Of a stretch of DNA of 30,496 bases, positions 15,896-24,410 are shown one piece after another. Source of the DNA: CBIFWW01 sp966186435 (GTDB lineage: Bacteria; Pseudomonadota; Gammaproteobacteria; Enterobacterales; Enterobacteriaceae). Position numbers and translations under genes: made by a program. How positions within the stretch are numbered: the stretch's first letter is position 1; each line of letters opens with the position of its first letter. Where the stretch lies: assembly GCA_966186435.1 (NCBI GenBank), contig CBIFWW010000021.1, positions 1 to 30,496 of the forward strand, given 5' to 3'. Below the pieces are notes generated by a model. It did not search any database and was not told the origin of the DNA. It was given only the letters and a program-made list of their open reading frames with translations.

Positions 15896-15977
15896 ACCCT
15901 TGATAGGGTTTGTGATGTTTAGTGATTAGCCGCCTCAACCTGGCCGCCTGACAATGGCCTCAATCCAGGAGGCCACT

Positions 15978-16370
15978 ATGAAACCCCGTCACGCTCTGCT
16001 CATCACCCTTTGCCTGTTACTCACCGGTTGCCATGCTTACCCGCATTTGTTCAATTTGGTAGCCCGTTTCACTGGCTTACGCTTGCATGAAACCCAGTTT
16101 ATCGCCCGCTATAGCAAGGGGCTTTCTGCGGCCGATACCCCCCGGGCGCAGCAGGAAGCCAGGGATATTGATGATGATTATCTCCACCTTCGGATGAAAG
16201 CTACCCCGCGGGAGCAATGGCTGATGCATCAAACGGAGGTAATGTGGCGCGCCCAGGCGCAGCAGTTGCTATACCGCCACCAGCCAATCGATGCCGCTCA
16301 GCTCAAGAGATTAGATCACGCCTGGCAGTGGGCCATCGCCGAAGAAGAAAACGGCTTAACCACTGACTAG
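15978..16370 (+). CDS. Putative lipoprotein of unknown function
   Basis: 130 residues that I do not recognise. The start is a lipoprotein signal peptide: MKPRHALLITLCLLLTGC, with lipobox LTGC and the modified cysteine at residue 18. His-Ala follows the cysteine, not Asp, so outer-membrane sorting is likely. The mature part is soluble, helical and charged, without cysteines. The ATG at 15978 is preferred over the ATG at 15954 because AGGAGG sits five bases before it and the signal peptide then starts cleanly. Its 3' end overlaps the convergent yjbR end by 15 bases. In E. coli uvrA is followed directly by yjbR, so this gene is an addition. Confidence 0.8.
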   Translation: MKPRHALLITLCLLLTGCHAYPHLFNLVARFTGLRLHETQFIARYSKGLSAADTPRAQQEARDIDDDYLHLRMKATPREQWLMHQTEVMWRAQAQQLLYRHQPIDAAQLKRLDHAWQWAIAEEENGLTTD

Positions 16371-16703
16371 TTTTTTCCTGATTTCTTCCGGCACCACATC
16401 CAATGCCAGTTGGTAAGAGGCATCCACCAGATAGTAGATCTGAGAATCCGGTAGGGAACCATCCAGATAAAGGGTGCTCCAGTAGGATTTATTAAGGTGA
16501 GCGCTGGGGATCACATCCTGATGCTTTTGGCGGATCAGTTCGGCCAGTTCCGGGCTAGCTTTGAGGGATACCGCTTGGCGCCCATTGGATTCATGCGCCA
16601 TAGCAAAAAGCACATCTGCCACCTTCAACTGGGTGGCTTTATGCACACTTTGTTCTGCCCCCGGCTTGGCCATGCAATAGGTGAGCAGCTCTGAATTGGT
16701 CAT
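16356..16703 (-). CDS. yjbR: MmcQ/YjbR family DNA-binding-fold protein
   Basis: 115-residue member of the MmcQ/YjbR family (CyaY-like fold); the function is unknown, and DNA binding has been proposed from the structure. It aligns with E. coli YjbR over its whole length, including LLTYCMAKPGAEQSVH, SPELAELIRQKHQDV and YWSTLYLDGSLPDSQIYYLV. After SVH the residues NDW found in E. coli (SVHNDWKATQ) are missing, so the protein reads SVHKATQ: an in-frame loss of nine bases. Start at the ATG 16703 (MTNSELL), with an upstream extension in the same frame rejected as unlike the family. yjbQ, its neighbour in E. coli, is absent. Confidence 0.92.
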   Translation of the reverse strand: MTNSELLTYCMAKPGAEQSVHKATQLKVADVLFAMAHESNGRQAVSLKASPELAELIRQKHQDVIPSAHLNKSYWSTLYLDGSLPDSQIYYLVDASYQLALDVVPEEIRKKLVSG

Positions 16704-16845
16704 GTTATTCCCCTTAAAACCACACGGCGATCCGGTGGGAGCCGTGTCATTGAGTGTCAGGGAAGCAGACATGTGGCGTAGCGCCAAAGATTGCTATTAC
16801 ACATAGCTGCCTCTAATAAATTCATACCCATTAAGTGTGCAGCAT

Positions 16846-16873
16846 CCCGCCAAAAGGTAAACCCATTGGCGGG
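16846..16873. terminator. Hairpin between aphA and yjbR
   Basis: 8-bp stem CCCGCCAA (16846-16853) with TTGGCGGG (16866-16873), 12-nt loop, about 40 bases past the aphA stop. No T run follows on the minus strand. It may end or protect the aphA message. The rest of the 211-bp gap shows no gene. Confidence 0.45.
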
Positions 16874-16914
16874 CATTTTCACCATTTCAACAGCTGCGTT
16901 AGCCGCCTGAACGC

Positions 16915-17628
16915 TTAATATTCAGAGTTAACAATCACTTCTTCACCAAAAGAACCGGCCTTAGGCCCGGGCATATTGGTACTGTTGGTTGGCCGAAGCA
17001 CACGGATACCCCGGATACCGGCCTCTTTCGCCGCCGTAATGTCGTTATCGGAATCGCCGTAAAACACCCTGATTTTCTTATCTTTAATCCACTGGGTTTT
17101 AGTGTTCTGCTTTTTGCTTTCACCGGAGAAGATAACCGGGTTCATGCTGGTTTCCGGGATCAAAAAATCTTCCTGTAGGATTTTGGTCACGGTTTCGGTT
17201 TTGGTTTGCGGGCGGGCAGTAATAAAGTAAATCTGATCGCCCCGCTTCACGTGCATAGTGATCAGCGCCTTCGCTACTTCTTTCGGGATGCTGAACTTAT
17301 CCCAGCCATTATTCATTTTTTCCCAAAAGGCCGGGTTATTAACAAATTCCTGGCTCCCGGGAGAGTATTCTTTTTGACCACGCCAGAACCCGGGGCTTGA
17401 AAACAGCACGGTATCGTCGATATCAAAACCAACGGCCATTGGCGCCCGGTCAAGCAGGCTGTTTTCGATTTGGGCTACGGAAACCCAGTTTACCGGTGCC
17501 TGGCTGCTAAGGGTTGCGGTAGAAATGCCGGGGTAAAGTGTTGCGGGCGCGGATTCACGGGCAAAGGCCGGTCCGCTCATGCCTATGACCAGGCAAAGCG
17601 CACTAAGCGCGAGAGAGAGTTTACGCAT
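16915..17628 (-). CDS. aphA: Class B acid phosphatase AphA
   Basis: Periplasmic non-specific acid phosphatase and phosphotransferase of the DDDD/HAD superfamily; releases phosphate from nucleotides and other monoesters. 237 residues, the same as E. coli. Signal peptide at residues 1-23 (MRKLSLALSALCLVIGMSG, then PAFA). Motif 1 FDIDDT carries the nucleophile Asp69 and acid/base Asp71; FITARP gives motif 2 and YGDSDNDI the last metal-binding motif. Two ATGs lie side by side; I chose 17628 because AGGGA then has normal spacing and MRK matches E. coli. It appears to be a single-gene unit. Confidence 0.96.
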   Translation of the reverse strand: MRKLSLALSALCLVIGMSGPAFARESAPATLYPGISTATLSSQAPVNWVSVAQIENSLLDRAPMAVGFDIDDTVLFSSPGFWRGQKEYSPGSQEFVNNPAFWEKMNNGWDKFSIPKEVAKALITMHVKRGDQIYFITARPQTKTETVTKILQEDFLIPETSMNPVIFSGESKKQNTKTQWIKDKKIRVFYGDSDNDITAAKEAGIRGIRVLRPTNSTNMPGPKAGSFGEEVIVNSEY

Positions 17629-17779
17629 CATATTCCCTGATTTTTTGTGATGAGGCGGCAAATATTCCTGAGGAGCGCTGCAAAAGTAGCGAATTTCATG
17701 GGTCAGGGCCAGCTTAACCCTACAAAAACAGGGTCTTCATCAAAATAAAAAATTCTTAACGCAGAATAGTAGCAAGATC

Positions 17780-17799
17780 AGGGCCACGACCGTGGCCCT
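17780..17799 (-). terminator. Hairpin after tyrB
   Basis: Perfect inverted repeat AGGGCCACG / CGTGGCCCT centred on two bases, eight bases past the tyrB stop. On the minus strand only a weak T-containing tract (GATCTTGCT) follows. Probable tyrB terminator. Confidence 0.6.
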
Positions 17800-17807
17800 A
17801 AAGGGGT

Positions 17808-19001
17808 TTACATCACTGCGGCAAAAGCACGGGCCACCTGCTGCACATTGCGGCTGTTAAGGCCCGCCACGCACATCCGCCCACTGGCGATCAGATAGAT
17901 ACCGAACTCTTCACGCAGGCGATCCACCTGGGCGGCACTTAGCCCGGTGTAGCTGAACATCCCGCGCTGCTGGAGCAGGTAATCAAAGTTATGGCCAGGC
18001 ATCGCCTGCTTTAACACCGCCACCAGCGCCTGGCGCATATCCAGAATACGGGTACGCATCATTTCCACTTCTGCCAGCCAGTTGGCCCGTAGCCCGTCGT
18101 CATTCAGCACCGTGGACACCACCTGGGCACCAAAGGCCGGTGGGCTGGAGTAAATGCGGCGCACGGTGGCTTTAAGTTGGCCCAACACCCGCCCGGCGGT
18201 TTCTGCATCGTCACACACCACGGACAGGCCGCCAACGCGCTCACCATAAAGCGAGAAAATCTTCGAAAAGGAGTTACTCACCAGGGCAGGCAAACCGGCG
18301 CTGGCAACTGCACGAATGGCGTAAGCATCTTGCTCCATCCCGGCGCCAAAGCCCTGATAGGCAATGTCGAGGAACGGGATCAGTTTGCGGGATTTCAGCA
18401 CTTCAACCACCGCATCCCATTGGGCATTGGTCAGATCGGAGCCTGTCGGGTTATGGCAGCAAGGGTGCAACAACACGATATCCCCGGCTGGCAGGGTAGC
18501 CAGCTTGTGCAGCAGCGATTCAAAGCGCACGCCTTTGGTTTCATCATCAAACCAAGGGTAAGTACTTACTTCGAATCCAGCCCCGTTGAATATGGCGATG
18601 TGGTTCTCCCAGGTTGGGTCACTGACCCATACCCGTGAGTTAGGGAAATAGGTTTTCAGGAAGTCCGCACCCACCTTCAGCGCCCCGGAACCACCCAGCG
18701 TCTGGATAGTAGCCAGCCGGCCATCGGCGAGTACCGGGTGGCCAGCGCCAAACAGTAGAGGGGCAATAGTGTGGCGGTAGCTGCCCAGGCCTTCCATCGG
18801 CAGATACAAAGAGGCCCCGTGAGGCTGAGCATTAATCCGGGCTTCCGCCTCGGCCACCGCATTAAGCTGCGGAATGATGCCATCTTCGTTGTAATACAGC
18901 CCGATGCTGAGATTGACCTTATCGCTACGCGGATCTTCTTTAAAACGTTCCATCAGGGAAAGAATAGGATCGCCTGCGTAGGCATCAACGTTCTGGAACA
19001 C
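17808..19001 (-). CDS. tyrB: Aromatic amino acid aminotransferase TyrB
   Basis: PLP-dependent class I transaminase that makes tyrosine and phenylalanine (and leucine) from their keto acids with glutamate. 397 residues, as in E. coli. The PLP lysine is Lys247 in SNSFSKIFS. Other family motifs are the cofactor-binding LGGSGALKVGADF and DPTWENH, and CHNPTGSDL. The start is GTG at 19001 (FQNVDAYAGDPI follows), with GGAGAA six bases upstream; E. coli tyrB also starts with GTG. A longer in-frame reading to 19079 lacks any family similarity. I find no clear TyrR box in the 133-bp upstream gap. Confidence 0.97.
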   Translation of the reverse strand: MFQNVDAYAGDPILSLMERFKEDPRSDKVNLSIGLYYNEDGIIPQLNAVAEAEARINAQPHGASLYLPMEGLGSYRHTIAPLLFGAGHPVLADGRLATIQTLGGSGALKVGADFLKTYFPNSRVWVSDPTWENHIAIFNGAGFEVSTYPWFDDETKGVRFESLLHKLATLPAGDIVLLHPCCHNPTGSDLTNAQWDAVVEVLKSRKLIPFLDIAYQGFGAGMEQDAYAIRAVASAGLPALVSNSFSKIFSLYGERVGGLSVVCDDAETAGRVLGQLKATVRRIYSSPPAFGAQVVSTVLNDDGLRANWLAEVEMMRTRILDMRQALVAVLKQAMPGHNFDYLLQQRGMFSYTGLSAAQVDRLREEFGIYLIASGRMCVAGLNSRNVQQVARAFAAVM

Positions 19002-19100
19002 GCTTGTTCTCCGGTAATTAGGGTGCGGAGAACCACAATAAACTGGATGACGGCTGAAATCGAGGGGGGATGTTACCAATGGGTTATTGCTGGCGGCAGA

Positions 19101-19126
19101 TGCCCCTGGCCAGTGGCGCAGGGGCA
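19101..19126 (-). terminator. Hairpin after alr
   Basis: 8-bp stem TGCCCCTG / CAGGGGCA with a 10-nt loop, nine bases past the alr stop. No T run on the minus strand, so termination may be partial and allow read-through to tyrB. Confidence 0.45.
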
Positions 19127-19134
19127 GTAGAGAA

Positions 19135-20214
19135 TTAATTCACGTATTGCATCGCCACCCGGGAAGTCAGGCGCGTGATAAGTTCGTAAGCACTCACTTT
19201 TGTATATTCGGCTATACGTTCAACCGGTAGCCCTTCACCCCACATCACCACCGGGTCACCGGCCTGTTCAGTGGCTTCTGGCCCCAGGTCGACACAAATC
19301 ATATCCATGGCGATGCGCCCGACGGTAGGTACTTCACGGCCATTCACCAGCACCGGGGTGCCCGATGGGGCGCTGCGCGGGTAACCGTCGCCATAACCCA
19401 TGGCAATCACCCCCAGGCGGGTGTCGCGCTCGCTTACCCAGGTGCCACCGTAACCCACCGGCTCGCCCTTCTTATGGCTGCGCACTGCAATCAGGCTGGA
19501 GGTCAGCGACATCACCGGCTGGAAATCAAAATCCGGCCCCCAAGGGCGGGTTTCCAATGGGGAAACGCCATACAGGATGATGCCCGGGCGTACCCAGTCA
19601 TAATGGGATTCCGGCCACAGCAAAATACCGCCAGAGGCGGCAATCGAACGTTGGCCCGGCTTGCCTTCACAGAAATCATTAAAGATAGCCAGTTGGTTTT
19701 CAGTGGCCCCACACTCTGGTTCGTCGGCACGGGCAAAGTGGCTGACGATATTCACCGGCTGGCGCACATTTTTACACTGGGACAGGCGCTGATAGAAGGC
19801 CTCCGCCTCTTCCGGGCGGATACCCAGGCGGTGCATACCGGTATCCAGCTTCATCCATACCGTGACCGGGCAGGGTAAATCCGCCTGCTCCAGGGCTTCA
19901 AGCTGTTCAACACTGTGTACGGCGGTGTGAAAATTCTGGCGGGCGATTTCAGGCAACTCACTGGCGTCAAAGAATCCTTCCAGCAGCAGCACCGGCTGGG
20001 TAATCCCCCCGGCACGCAGGCGCTGAGCCTCTTCATAACGGGCGACGCCAAAGGCATCAGCATCAGGAAGCGTGCGGGCGGTCTCCAGCAGACCATGACC
20101 ATAAGCGTTTGCTTTCACAACGGCTACCAGGCGGCTGGATGGAGCCAGTTCGCGCAGGCGTTGGAGGTTGTGTCGCAGAGCGCGGCGGTTAACAATGACG
20201 GTTGCCGCTTGCAT
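19135..20214 (-). CDS. alr: Alanine racemase, biosynthetic
   Basis: PLP enzyme that interconverts L- and D-alanine and supplies D-alanine for peptidoglycan. 359 residues, the same as E. coli Alr. The PLP lysine is Lys34 in VVKANAYGHG and the second catalytic base is Tyr255 in VGYGGTW. TIM-barrel N-terminal domain to about residue 230, beta domain after it. The ATG at 20214 is preceded by AAAGGAATAAAC; longer in-frame readings run into the dnaB end. It follows dnaB by 64 bp, a gap that holds a 7-bp inverted repeat (CTGGCGC / GCGCCAG, 20243-20273). Confidence 0.97.
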   Translation of the reverse strand: MQAATVIVNRRALRHNLQRLRELAPSSRLVAVVKANAYGHGLLETARTLPDADAFGVARYEEAQRLRAGGITQPVLLLEGFFDASELPEIARQNFHTAVHSVEQLEALEQADLPCPVTVWMKLDTGMHRLGIRPEEAEAFYQRLSQCKNVRQPVNIVSHFARADEPECGATENQLAIFNDFCEGKPGQRSIAASGGILLWPESHYDWVRPGIILYGVSPLETRPWGPDFDFQPVMSLTSSLIAVRSHKKGEPVGYGGTWVSERDTRLGVIAMGYGDGYPRSAPSGTPVLVNGREVPTVGRIAMDMICVDLGPEATEQAGDPVVMWGEGLPVERIAEYTKVSAYELITRLTSRVAMQYVN

Positions 20215-20278
20215 GTTTATTCCTTTAATAATGGAGAGTACGCTGGCGCGGCCTTGGGGGGCTGAGGCGCCAGGATTG

Positions 20279-21697
20279 TTATTCGTCGTCGTACTGCGGC
20301 CCGGCGTAGTTATCAAACCGTGACCATTGCCCGTTAAACGTTAAACGCACCGTGCCAATGGGGCCGTTACGCTGTTTACCGAGGATGATTTCGGCGATGC
20401 CTTTCAAGTCGCTGTTTTCGTGGTAAACCTCATCACGGTAAATAAACATGATGAGGTCTGCATCCTGCTCGATGGAGCCTGATTCACGCAGATCCGAGTT
20501 AACCGGGCGCTTATCAGCACGTTGTTCCAGGGAGCGGTTCAACTGGGAAAGGGCCACTACCGGCACCTGTAGCTCTTTTGCCAGGGCTTTCAGGGAGCGG
20601 GAGATTTCGGCAATTTCCAGGGTACGGTTGTCGGAAAGTGACGGCACCCGCATCAGTTGCAGGTAGTCGATCATAATTAAACTGATGCCGCCGTGCTCAC
20701 GGTGGATGCGCCGGGCGCGGGAGCGCACTTCCGTTGGGGTCAGGCCGGAGGAGTCATCAATATACATATTGCGCTTCTCCAGTAGGATACCCATGGTGCC
20801 GGAAATCCGCGCCCAGTCCTCGTCATCAAGCTGGCCGGTACGGATACGGGTCTGATCCACGCGGGAAAGTGACGCCAGCATACGCATCATGATCTGTTCG
20901 GCGGGCATCTCCAGGCTGAAGATCAGCACCGGTTTTTCCTGCAACATGGCGGCGTTTTCGCACAAGTTCATGGCGAAAGTGGTTTTCCCCATAGAGGGAC
21001 GGGCCGCCACGATAATCAAATCCGAACGCTGTAACCCGGCGGTTTTTTTATTCAGATCCTGATAACCGGTATCCACCCCAGTAACCCCATCATGGGGCTG
21101 CTGGAATAAGGTTTCGATACGGGCCACGGTGCTTTCAAGGATCTGGTCGATACTCTTCGGGCCTTCGTCCTTGTTGGCACGGTTTTCAGCAATCTGGAAT
21201 ACCCGGGATTCCGCCAGGTCTAGCAGGTCTTCACTGTTACGGCCCTGGGGATCAAAACCAGCATCGGCAATTTCATGGGCGACGGAGATCATCTCACGGA
21301 CTACCGCCCGCTCCCGGACGATATCCGCATAGGCGCTGATGTTGGCGGCACTGGGGGTGTTTTTTGATAATTCAGCCAGATAGGCAAAGCCGCCCACGCT
21401 GTCCAGTTGCCCCTGGCGCTCCAGGGATTCAGACAGGGTGATCAAATCAATTGGGTTGCTCTGCTCTTGCAGGCGGTGCATCTCGGTAAAGATATGGCGA
21501 TGGGGGCGGCTGTAAAAATCTTCGGCCACCACGCGTTCCGCCACATCATCCCAGCGTTCGTTGTCCAGCATTAACCCGCCCAACACGGACTGCTCCGCTT
21601 CCAGCGAGTGCGGCGGCATCTTTAGCCCGGCAACGTGAGGGTCGCGCTCCCGCTCCCGCTGCTCTCCGGGTTTGTTGAAGGGTTTATTTCCTGCCAT
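20279..21697 (-). CDS. dnaB: Replicative DNA helicase DnaB
   Basis: Hexameric helicase that unwinds the replication fork and recruits primase. 472 residues (E. coli 471; one extra residue in the N-terminal tail GEQRERERDP). N-terminal domain at about 25-125, linker, then the RecA-like motor: Walker A ARPSMGKTT with Lys238, Walker B LIMIDYLQLM near 330-340, and the C-terminal end YAGPQYDDE. No intein. The ATG at 21697 gives MAGNKPFNKPG. Divergent from qorA, 60 bp apart, and upstream of alr on the same strand. Confidence 0.98.
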   Translation of the reverse strand: MAGNKPFNKPGEQRERERDPHVAGLKMPPHSLEAEQSVLGGLMLDNERWDDVAERVVAEDFYSRPHRHIFTEMHRLQEQSNPIDLITLSESLERQGQLDSVGGFAYLAELSKNTPSAANISAYADIVRERAVVREMISVAHEIADAGFDPQGRNSEDLLDLAESRVFQIAENRANKDEGPKSIDQILESTVARIETLFQQPHDGVTGVDTGYQDLNKKTAGLQRSDLIIVAARPSMGKTTFAMNLCENAAMLQEKPVLIFSLEMPAEQIMMRMLASLSRVDQTRIRTGQLDDEDWARISGTMGILLEKRNMYIDDSSGLTPTEVRSRARRIHREHGGISLIMIDYLQLMRVPSLSDNRTLEIAEISRSLKALAKELQVPVVALSQLNRSLEQRADKRPVNSDLRESGSIEQDADLIMFIYRDEVYHENSDLKGIAEIILGKQRNGPIGTVRLTFNGQWSRFDNYAGPQYDDE

Positions 21698-21757
21698 AGT
21701 GAATGAGGGTACCAAGGACACGTAGATAAGCTGGTCATTATAACAGGAGGCTTTGAG

Positions 21758-22741
21758 ATGGCGACACGTATTATCTTCCAAAAAAATGGCGGCCCTGAGG
21801 TGCTGGAAGCCGTAGAATTTACCCCTGCCGCTCCGGGGGAAAACGAGGTTCAGGTAGAAAACAAAGCCATAGGTATCAACTACATTGATACCTATGTCCG
21901 TAGCGGTCTCTATCCTGTTCCGGCGCTACCCAGTGGGCTAGGTACTGAAGCGGCCGGGGTGGTCAGCGCGGTGGGTAGTAAAGTCAGCCATATCAAACCC
22001 GGTGACCGGGTGGTGTACGCCCAATCCCCACTCGGTGCTTACAGCCAGATGCATAACGTCCCGGCGGATAAAGTCGCGCTGCTGCCTGATGCAATCTCCT
22101 TCGAACAGGCGGCAGCATCCTTCCTAAAAGGGCTGACCGTCTGGTATCTGCTGCGTAAAACCTATGAAATTAAACCCGGCGAACTGTTCTTATTCCATGC
22201 CGCCGCCGGTGGCGTTGGGCTGATAGCCTGCCAGTGGGCTAAAGCCCTGGGTGCCAAGTTAATTGGCACCGTCGGCTCTGCTGAAAAGGCCCAGCGGGCG
22301 CTACAGGCCGGGGCCTGGCAGACCATTAACTACCGTGAAGAGAATATCGTCGAGCGGGTGAAGGAACTCACCAATGGCAAGAAACTCAGGGTGGTGTATG
22401 ACTCGGTGGGGAAAGACACCTGGGAATCCTCCCTGGATTGCTTACAACGCCGCGGCCTGATGGTGAGCTTTGGCAATGCCTCCGGCGCAGTGACCGGCGT
22501 CAATCTGGGCATCCTTAACCAGAAAGGATCGTTGTATGTGACCCGCCCTTCCCTGCAAGGCTATGTTACTAATCGGCAAGAACTGGAAGAAGCCAGTAGC
22601 GAACTATTTTCGCTGATTGCCGGTGGGGTAATTAACGTCCAAGTAGCGGAAAGCCAGAAATTTGCATTAGATGATGCGGTGGCGGCCCATACAACCCTCG
22701 AAAGCCGCCAGACTCAGGGTTCCAGCTTACTTATCCCTTGA
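21758..22741 (+). CDS. qorA: NADPH:quinone oxidoreductase QorA
   Basis: Zeta-crystallin-like medium-chain reductase that reduces quinones with NADPH, one electron at a time in this family. 327 residues, the same as E. coli. The GroES-like domain covers about 1-125 and the Rossmann domain carries HAAAGGVGLIACQWAKALGA near residues 147-166, the AxxGGVG form of the nucleotide-binding motif. No structural-zinc cysteines, as expected for this zinc-free subfamily. ATG at 21758 with AGGAGG upstream. Single gene closed by the terminator at 22762. Confidence 0.96.
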   Translation: MATRIIFQKNGGPEVLEAVEFTPAAPGENEVQVENKAIGINYIDTYVRSGLYPVPALPSGLGTEAAGVVSAVGSKVSHIKPGDRVVYAQSPLGAYSQMHNVPADKVALLPDAISFEQAAASFLKGLTVWYLLRKTYEIKPGELFLFHAAAGGVGLIACQWAKALGAKLIGTVGSAEKAQRALQAGAWQTINYREENIVERVKELTNGKKLRVVYDSVGKDTWESSLDCLQRRGLMVSFGNASGAVTGVNLGILNQKGSLYVTRPSLQGYVTNRQELEEASSELFSLIAGGVINVQVAESQKFALDDAVAAHTTLESRQTQGSSLLIP

Positions 22742-22761
22742 GTTTTCCAGCACAAATAATT

Positions 22762-22789
22762 AGGGCTTCCCGAAGGAAGCCCTTTTTTT
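22762..22789 (+). terminator. qorA terminator
   Basis: Perfect 9-bp stem AGGGCTTCC / GGAAGCCCT with a CGAA loop, followed by a T run. The next 130 bp up to the pspG end hold no gene. Confidence 0.95.
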
Positions 22790-22921
22790 ATTTTCGCGCT
22801 GTGATTGTAGGGTACAGCTGCGATGAATTCGGTAATGCCGCAGCATAGTGACAGAATCGATTGACGATGCCTATGCGTTAAACCCGAAAAGTTACCGGGA
22901 TGTGATCGGTACCACAATACC

Positions 22922-23164
22922 CTATAAATATCTGCGGGTATTACGCTCAACCAGGCGATCTTTTGGCCGGTTAATGGCGCGAATCACCCAAACCACTGCC
23001 ACAGCCAGCAGTAACCAGGGCAGCATGTGGAAAACCAGCACCAGCATCCCGCCGGCAAACATCATGATGGTCGCCAAAACCAGGGCGGCAATAATACCCA
23101 GCAGTGACACCCCGGTCATCAGCAGCACCATAAAGAAGCCAATCACAAACAGTATTTCAAACAT
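22922..23164 (-). CDS. pspG: Phage shock protein G
   Basis: Small inner-membrane effector of the phage shock response, 80 residues as in E. coli. Two hydrophobic segments, roughly residues 1-38 (MFEILFVIGFFMVLLMTGVS) and 42-65 (HMLPWLLLAVAVVWVIRAIN), with a basic tail. It helps the cell cope with secretin-type membrane stress, but its exact action is unclear. The ATG at 23164 gives the family start MFEILFVIGFF; a reading extended to 23284 runs through the promoter. Transcribed from a sigma-54 promoter (23203-23218), so under PspF control. Confidence 0.95.
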   Translation of the reverse strand: MFEILFVIGFFMVLLMTGVSLLGIIAALVLATIMMFAGGMLVLVFHMLPWLLLAVAVVWVIRAINRPKDRLVERNTRRYL

Positions 23165-23202
23165 AGGTTTATTCCCTAAAAGCCCGTATCGATAAGGGGT
23201 GT

Positions 23203-23218
23203 TACAAGAATCATGCCA
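23203..23218 (-). promoter_or_regulatory. Sigma-54 promoter of pspG
   Basis: On the minus strand TGGCAT, GATTC, TTGTA fits TGGCAC-N5-TTGCW, with the -24 GG and -12 element correctly spaced. It ends 38 bases before the pspG start. PspF is the expected activator; its upstream sites would fall near the dusA terminator or in the dusA 3' end. Confidence 0.85.
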
Positions 23219-23239
23219 AGCCCTAACCACTTGAAATAA

Positions 23240-23271
23240 AATAAAAAAACCCCGGCGCATTGGCCAGGGTT
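23240..23271 (-). terminator. dusA terminator
   Basis: On the minus strand AACCCTGGC, loop, GCCGGGGTT (one G-U pair), then TTTTTTTATTTT. It lies 28 bases past the dusA stop and insulates pspG from dusA transcription. Confidence 0.92.
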
Positions 23272-23299
23272 TAGTGAAATACACCGCTTTTTGGTGAAA

Positions 23300-24301
23300 T
23301 TAGCGCTTATCCGCCACTAGCGACAATGCCTGCTCAACTACGGCGATATCGGCCCCGGCTTTATGGGCGTTTTCGCTCAGGTAACGCCGCCATTGGCGGG
23401 CGCCCGGTACCCCCTGGAACAGGCCCAGCATATGGCGGGTAATATGGCCCAGATAGGCCCCCTGGCTCAGCTCACGCTCAATATAAGGATACATGGCGCG
23501 CACCACCGCTACCGGATCAGGATTTTGCCCATCGACGCCGAAGATTTCACGATCCACCGCCGTCAACAGGCCCGGGTTTTGATAGGCTTCGCGGCCCACC
23601 ATCACGCCATCCAGATGGGCCAAATGGGTTTTAGCTTCTTCCAGGGTTTTCACCCCGCCGTTGATTGCCATGGTCAAATGGGGGAAATCACGCTTTAGCT
23701 GATAGACCCGTGGATAATCCAACGGCGGAATTTCACGGTTTTCTTTCGGGCTTAACCCGGAAAGCCAGGCTTTTCGAGCGTGAATGATGAATGAATCACA
23801 CTCTCCTTTACCGGAAACGGTATCAATGAAATGGCACAGGAACTCATAGCTGTCCTGGTCATCAATCCCGATACGGGTTTTCACCGTCACCGGAATAGAC
23901 ACCACATCGCGCATCGCTTTAATGCAATCCGCTACTAGTGGGGCCTCACCCATCAGGCAGGCCCCAAAGCGGCCATTTTGCACCCGGTCTGAGGGGCAAC
24001 CCACATTCAGGTTGATTTCATCATAGCCGCGCTGCTCCGCCAGACGGGCGCAGTGGGCCAATGCCGCCGGATCGCTGCCCCCCAGTTGCAAAGCTACCGG
24101 ATGCTCTTCTTCACTATAAGCCAGGTAATCCCCTTTGCCATGAATGATGGCCCCGGTAGTCACCATTTCGGTGTACAGCAGGGTATGGCGGGACAACAAA
24201 CGCAAGAAATAGCGGCAATGCCGGTCCGTCCAGTCAAGCATAGGGGCGATAGAAAAACGGTGCGGCTGGTATGAAGTGACAGTAGATTGCAACGGCGTCA
24301 T
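23300..24301 (-). CDS. dusA: tRNA-dihydrouridine synthase A
   Basis: FMN- and NADPH-dependent enzyme that reduces uridine at positions 20/20a of the tRNA D-loop. 333 residues. TIM barrel at about 15-250 with APMLDWTDRHCRYFLRLLSR near the start, the active-site stretch NLNVGCPSDRVQNGRFGACL (catalytic cysteine in the second half), the FMN-binding KTRIGIDD and NGGVKTLEEA, then the helical C-terminal domain. ATG at 24301 with a weak GAG upstream. N-terminal residues before RFSIAPMLDW differ from E. coli, as is normal for this protein. It follows the TraF-like gene on the same strand, 109 bp away. Confidence 0.97.
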   Translation of the reverse strand: MTPLQSTVTSYQPHRFSIAPMLDWTDRHCRYFLRLLSRHTLLYTEMVTTGAIIHGKGDYLAYSEEEHPVALQLGGSDPAALAHCARLAEQRGYDEINLNVGCPSDRVQNGRFGACLMGEAPLVADCIKAMRDVVSIPVTVKTRIGIDDQDSYEFLCHFIDTVSGKGECDSFIIHARKAWLSGLSPKENREIPPLDYPRVYQLKRDFPHLTMAINGGVKTLEEAKTHLAHLDGVMVGREAYQNPGLLTAVDREIFGVDGQNPDPVAVVRAMYPYIERELSQGAYLGHITRHMLGLFQGVPGARQWRRYLSENAHKAGADIAVVEQALSLVADKR

Positions 24302-24378
24302 ATCTCGATAAGTGGGCTATGAGGTAAAAATAAGCCGGCTACTATAGCATAGAAAAACGCCAGGATAGCCATAGGCCG

Positions 24379-24396
24379 GGCGCACCGATGTGCGCC
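24379..24396 (-). terminator. Hairpin after the TraF-like gene
   Basis: 7-bp stem GGCGCAC / GTGCGCC with a 4-nt loop, 14 bases past the stop. No T run follows on the minus strand, so it is only a possible terminator. A TATAGT about 50 bases before dusA could be the dusA -10. Confidence 0.45.
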
Positions 24397-24410
24397 GCCC
24401 TCACACCATT

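Noticed and set aside
19002..19134. TyrR box before tyrB
   Set aside because: TGTTACCAATGGGTTATTGC is the nearest sequence and does not fit TGTAAA-N6-TTTACA.
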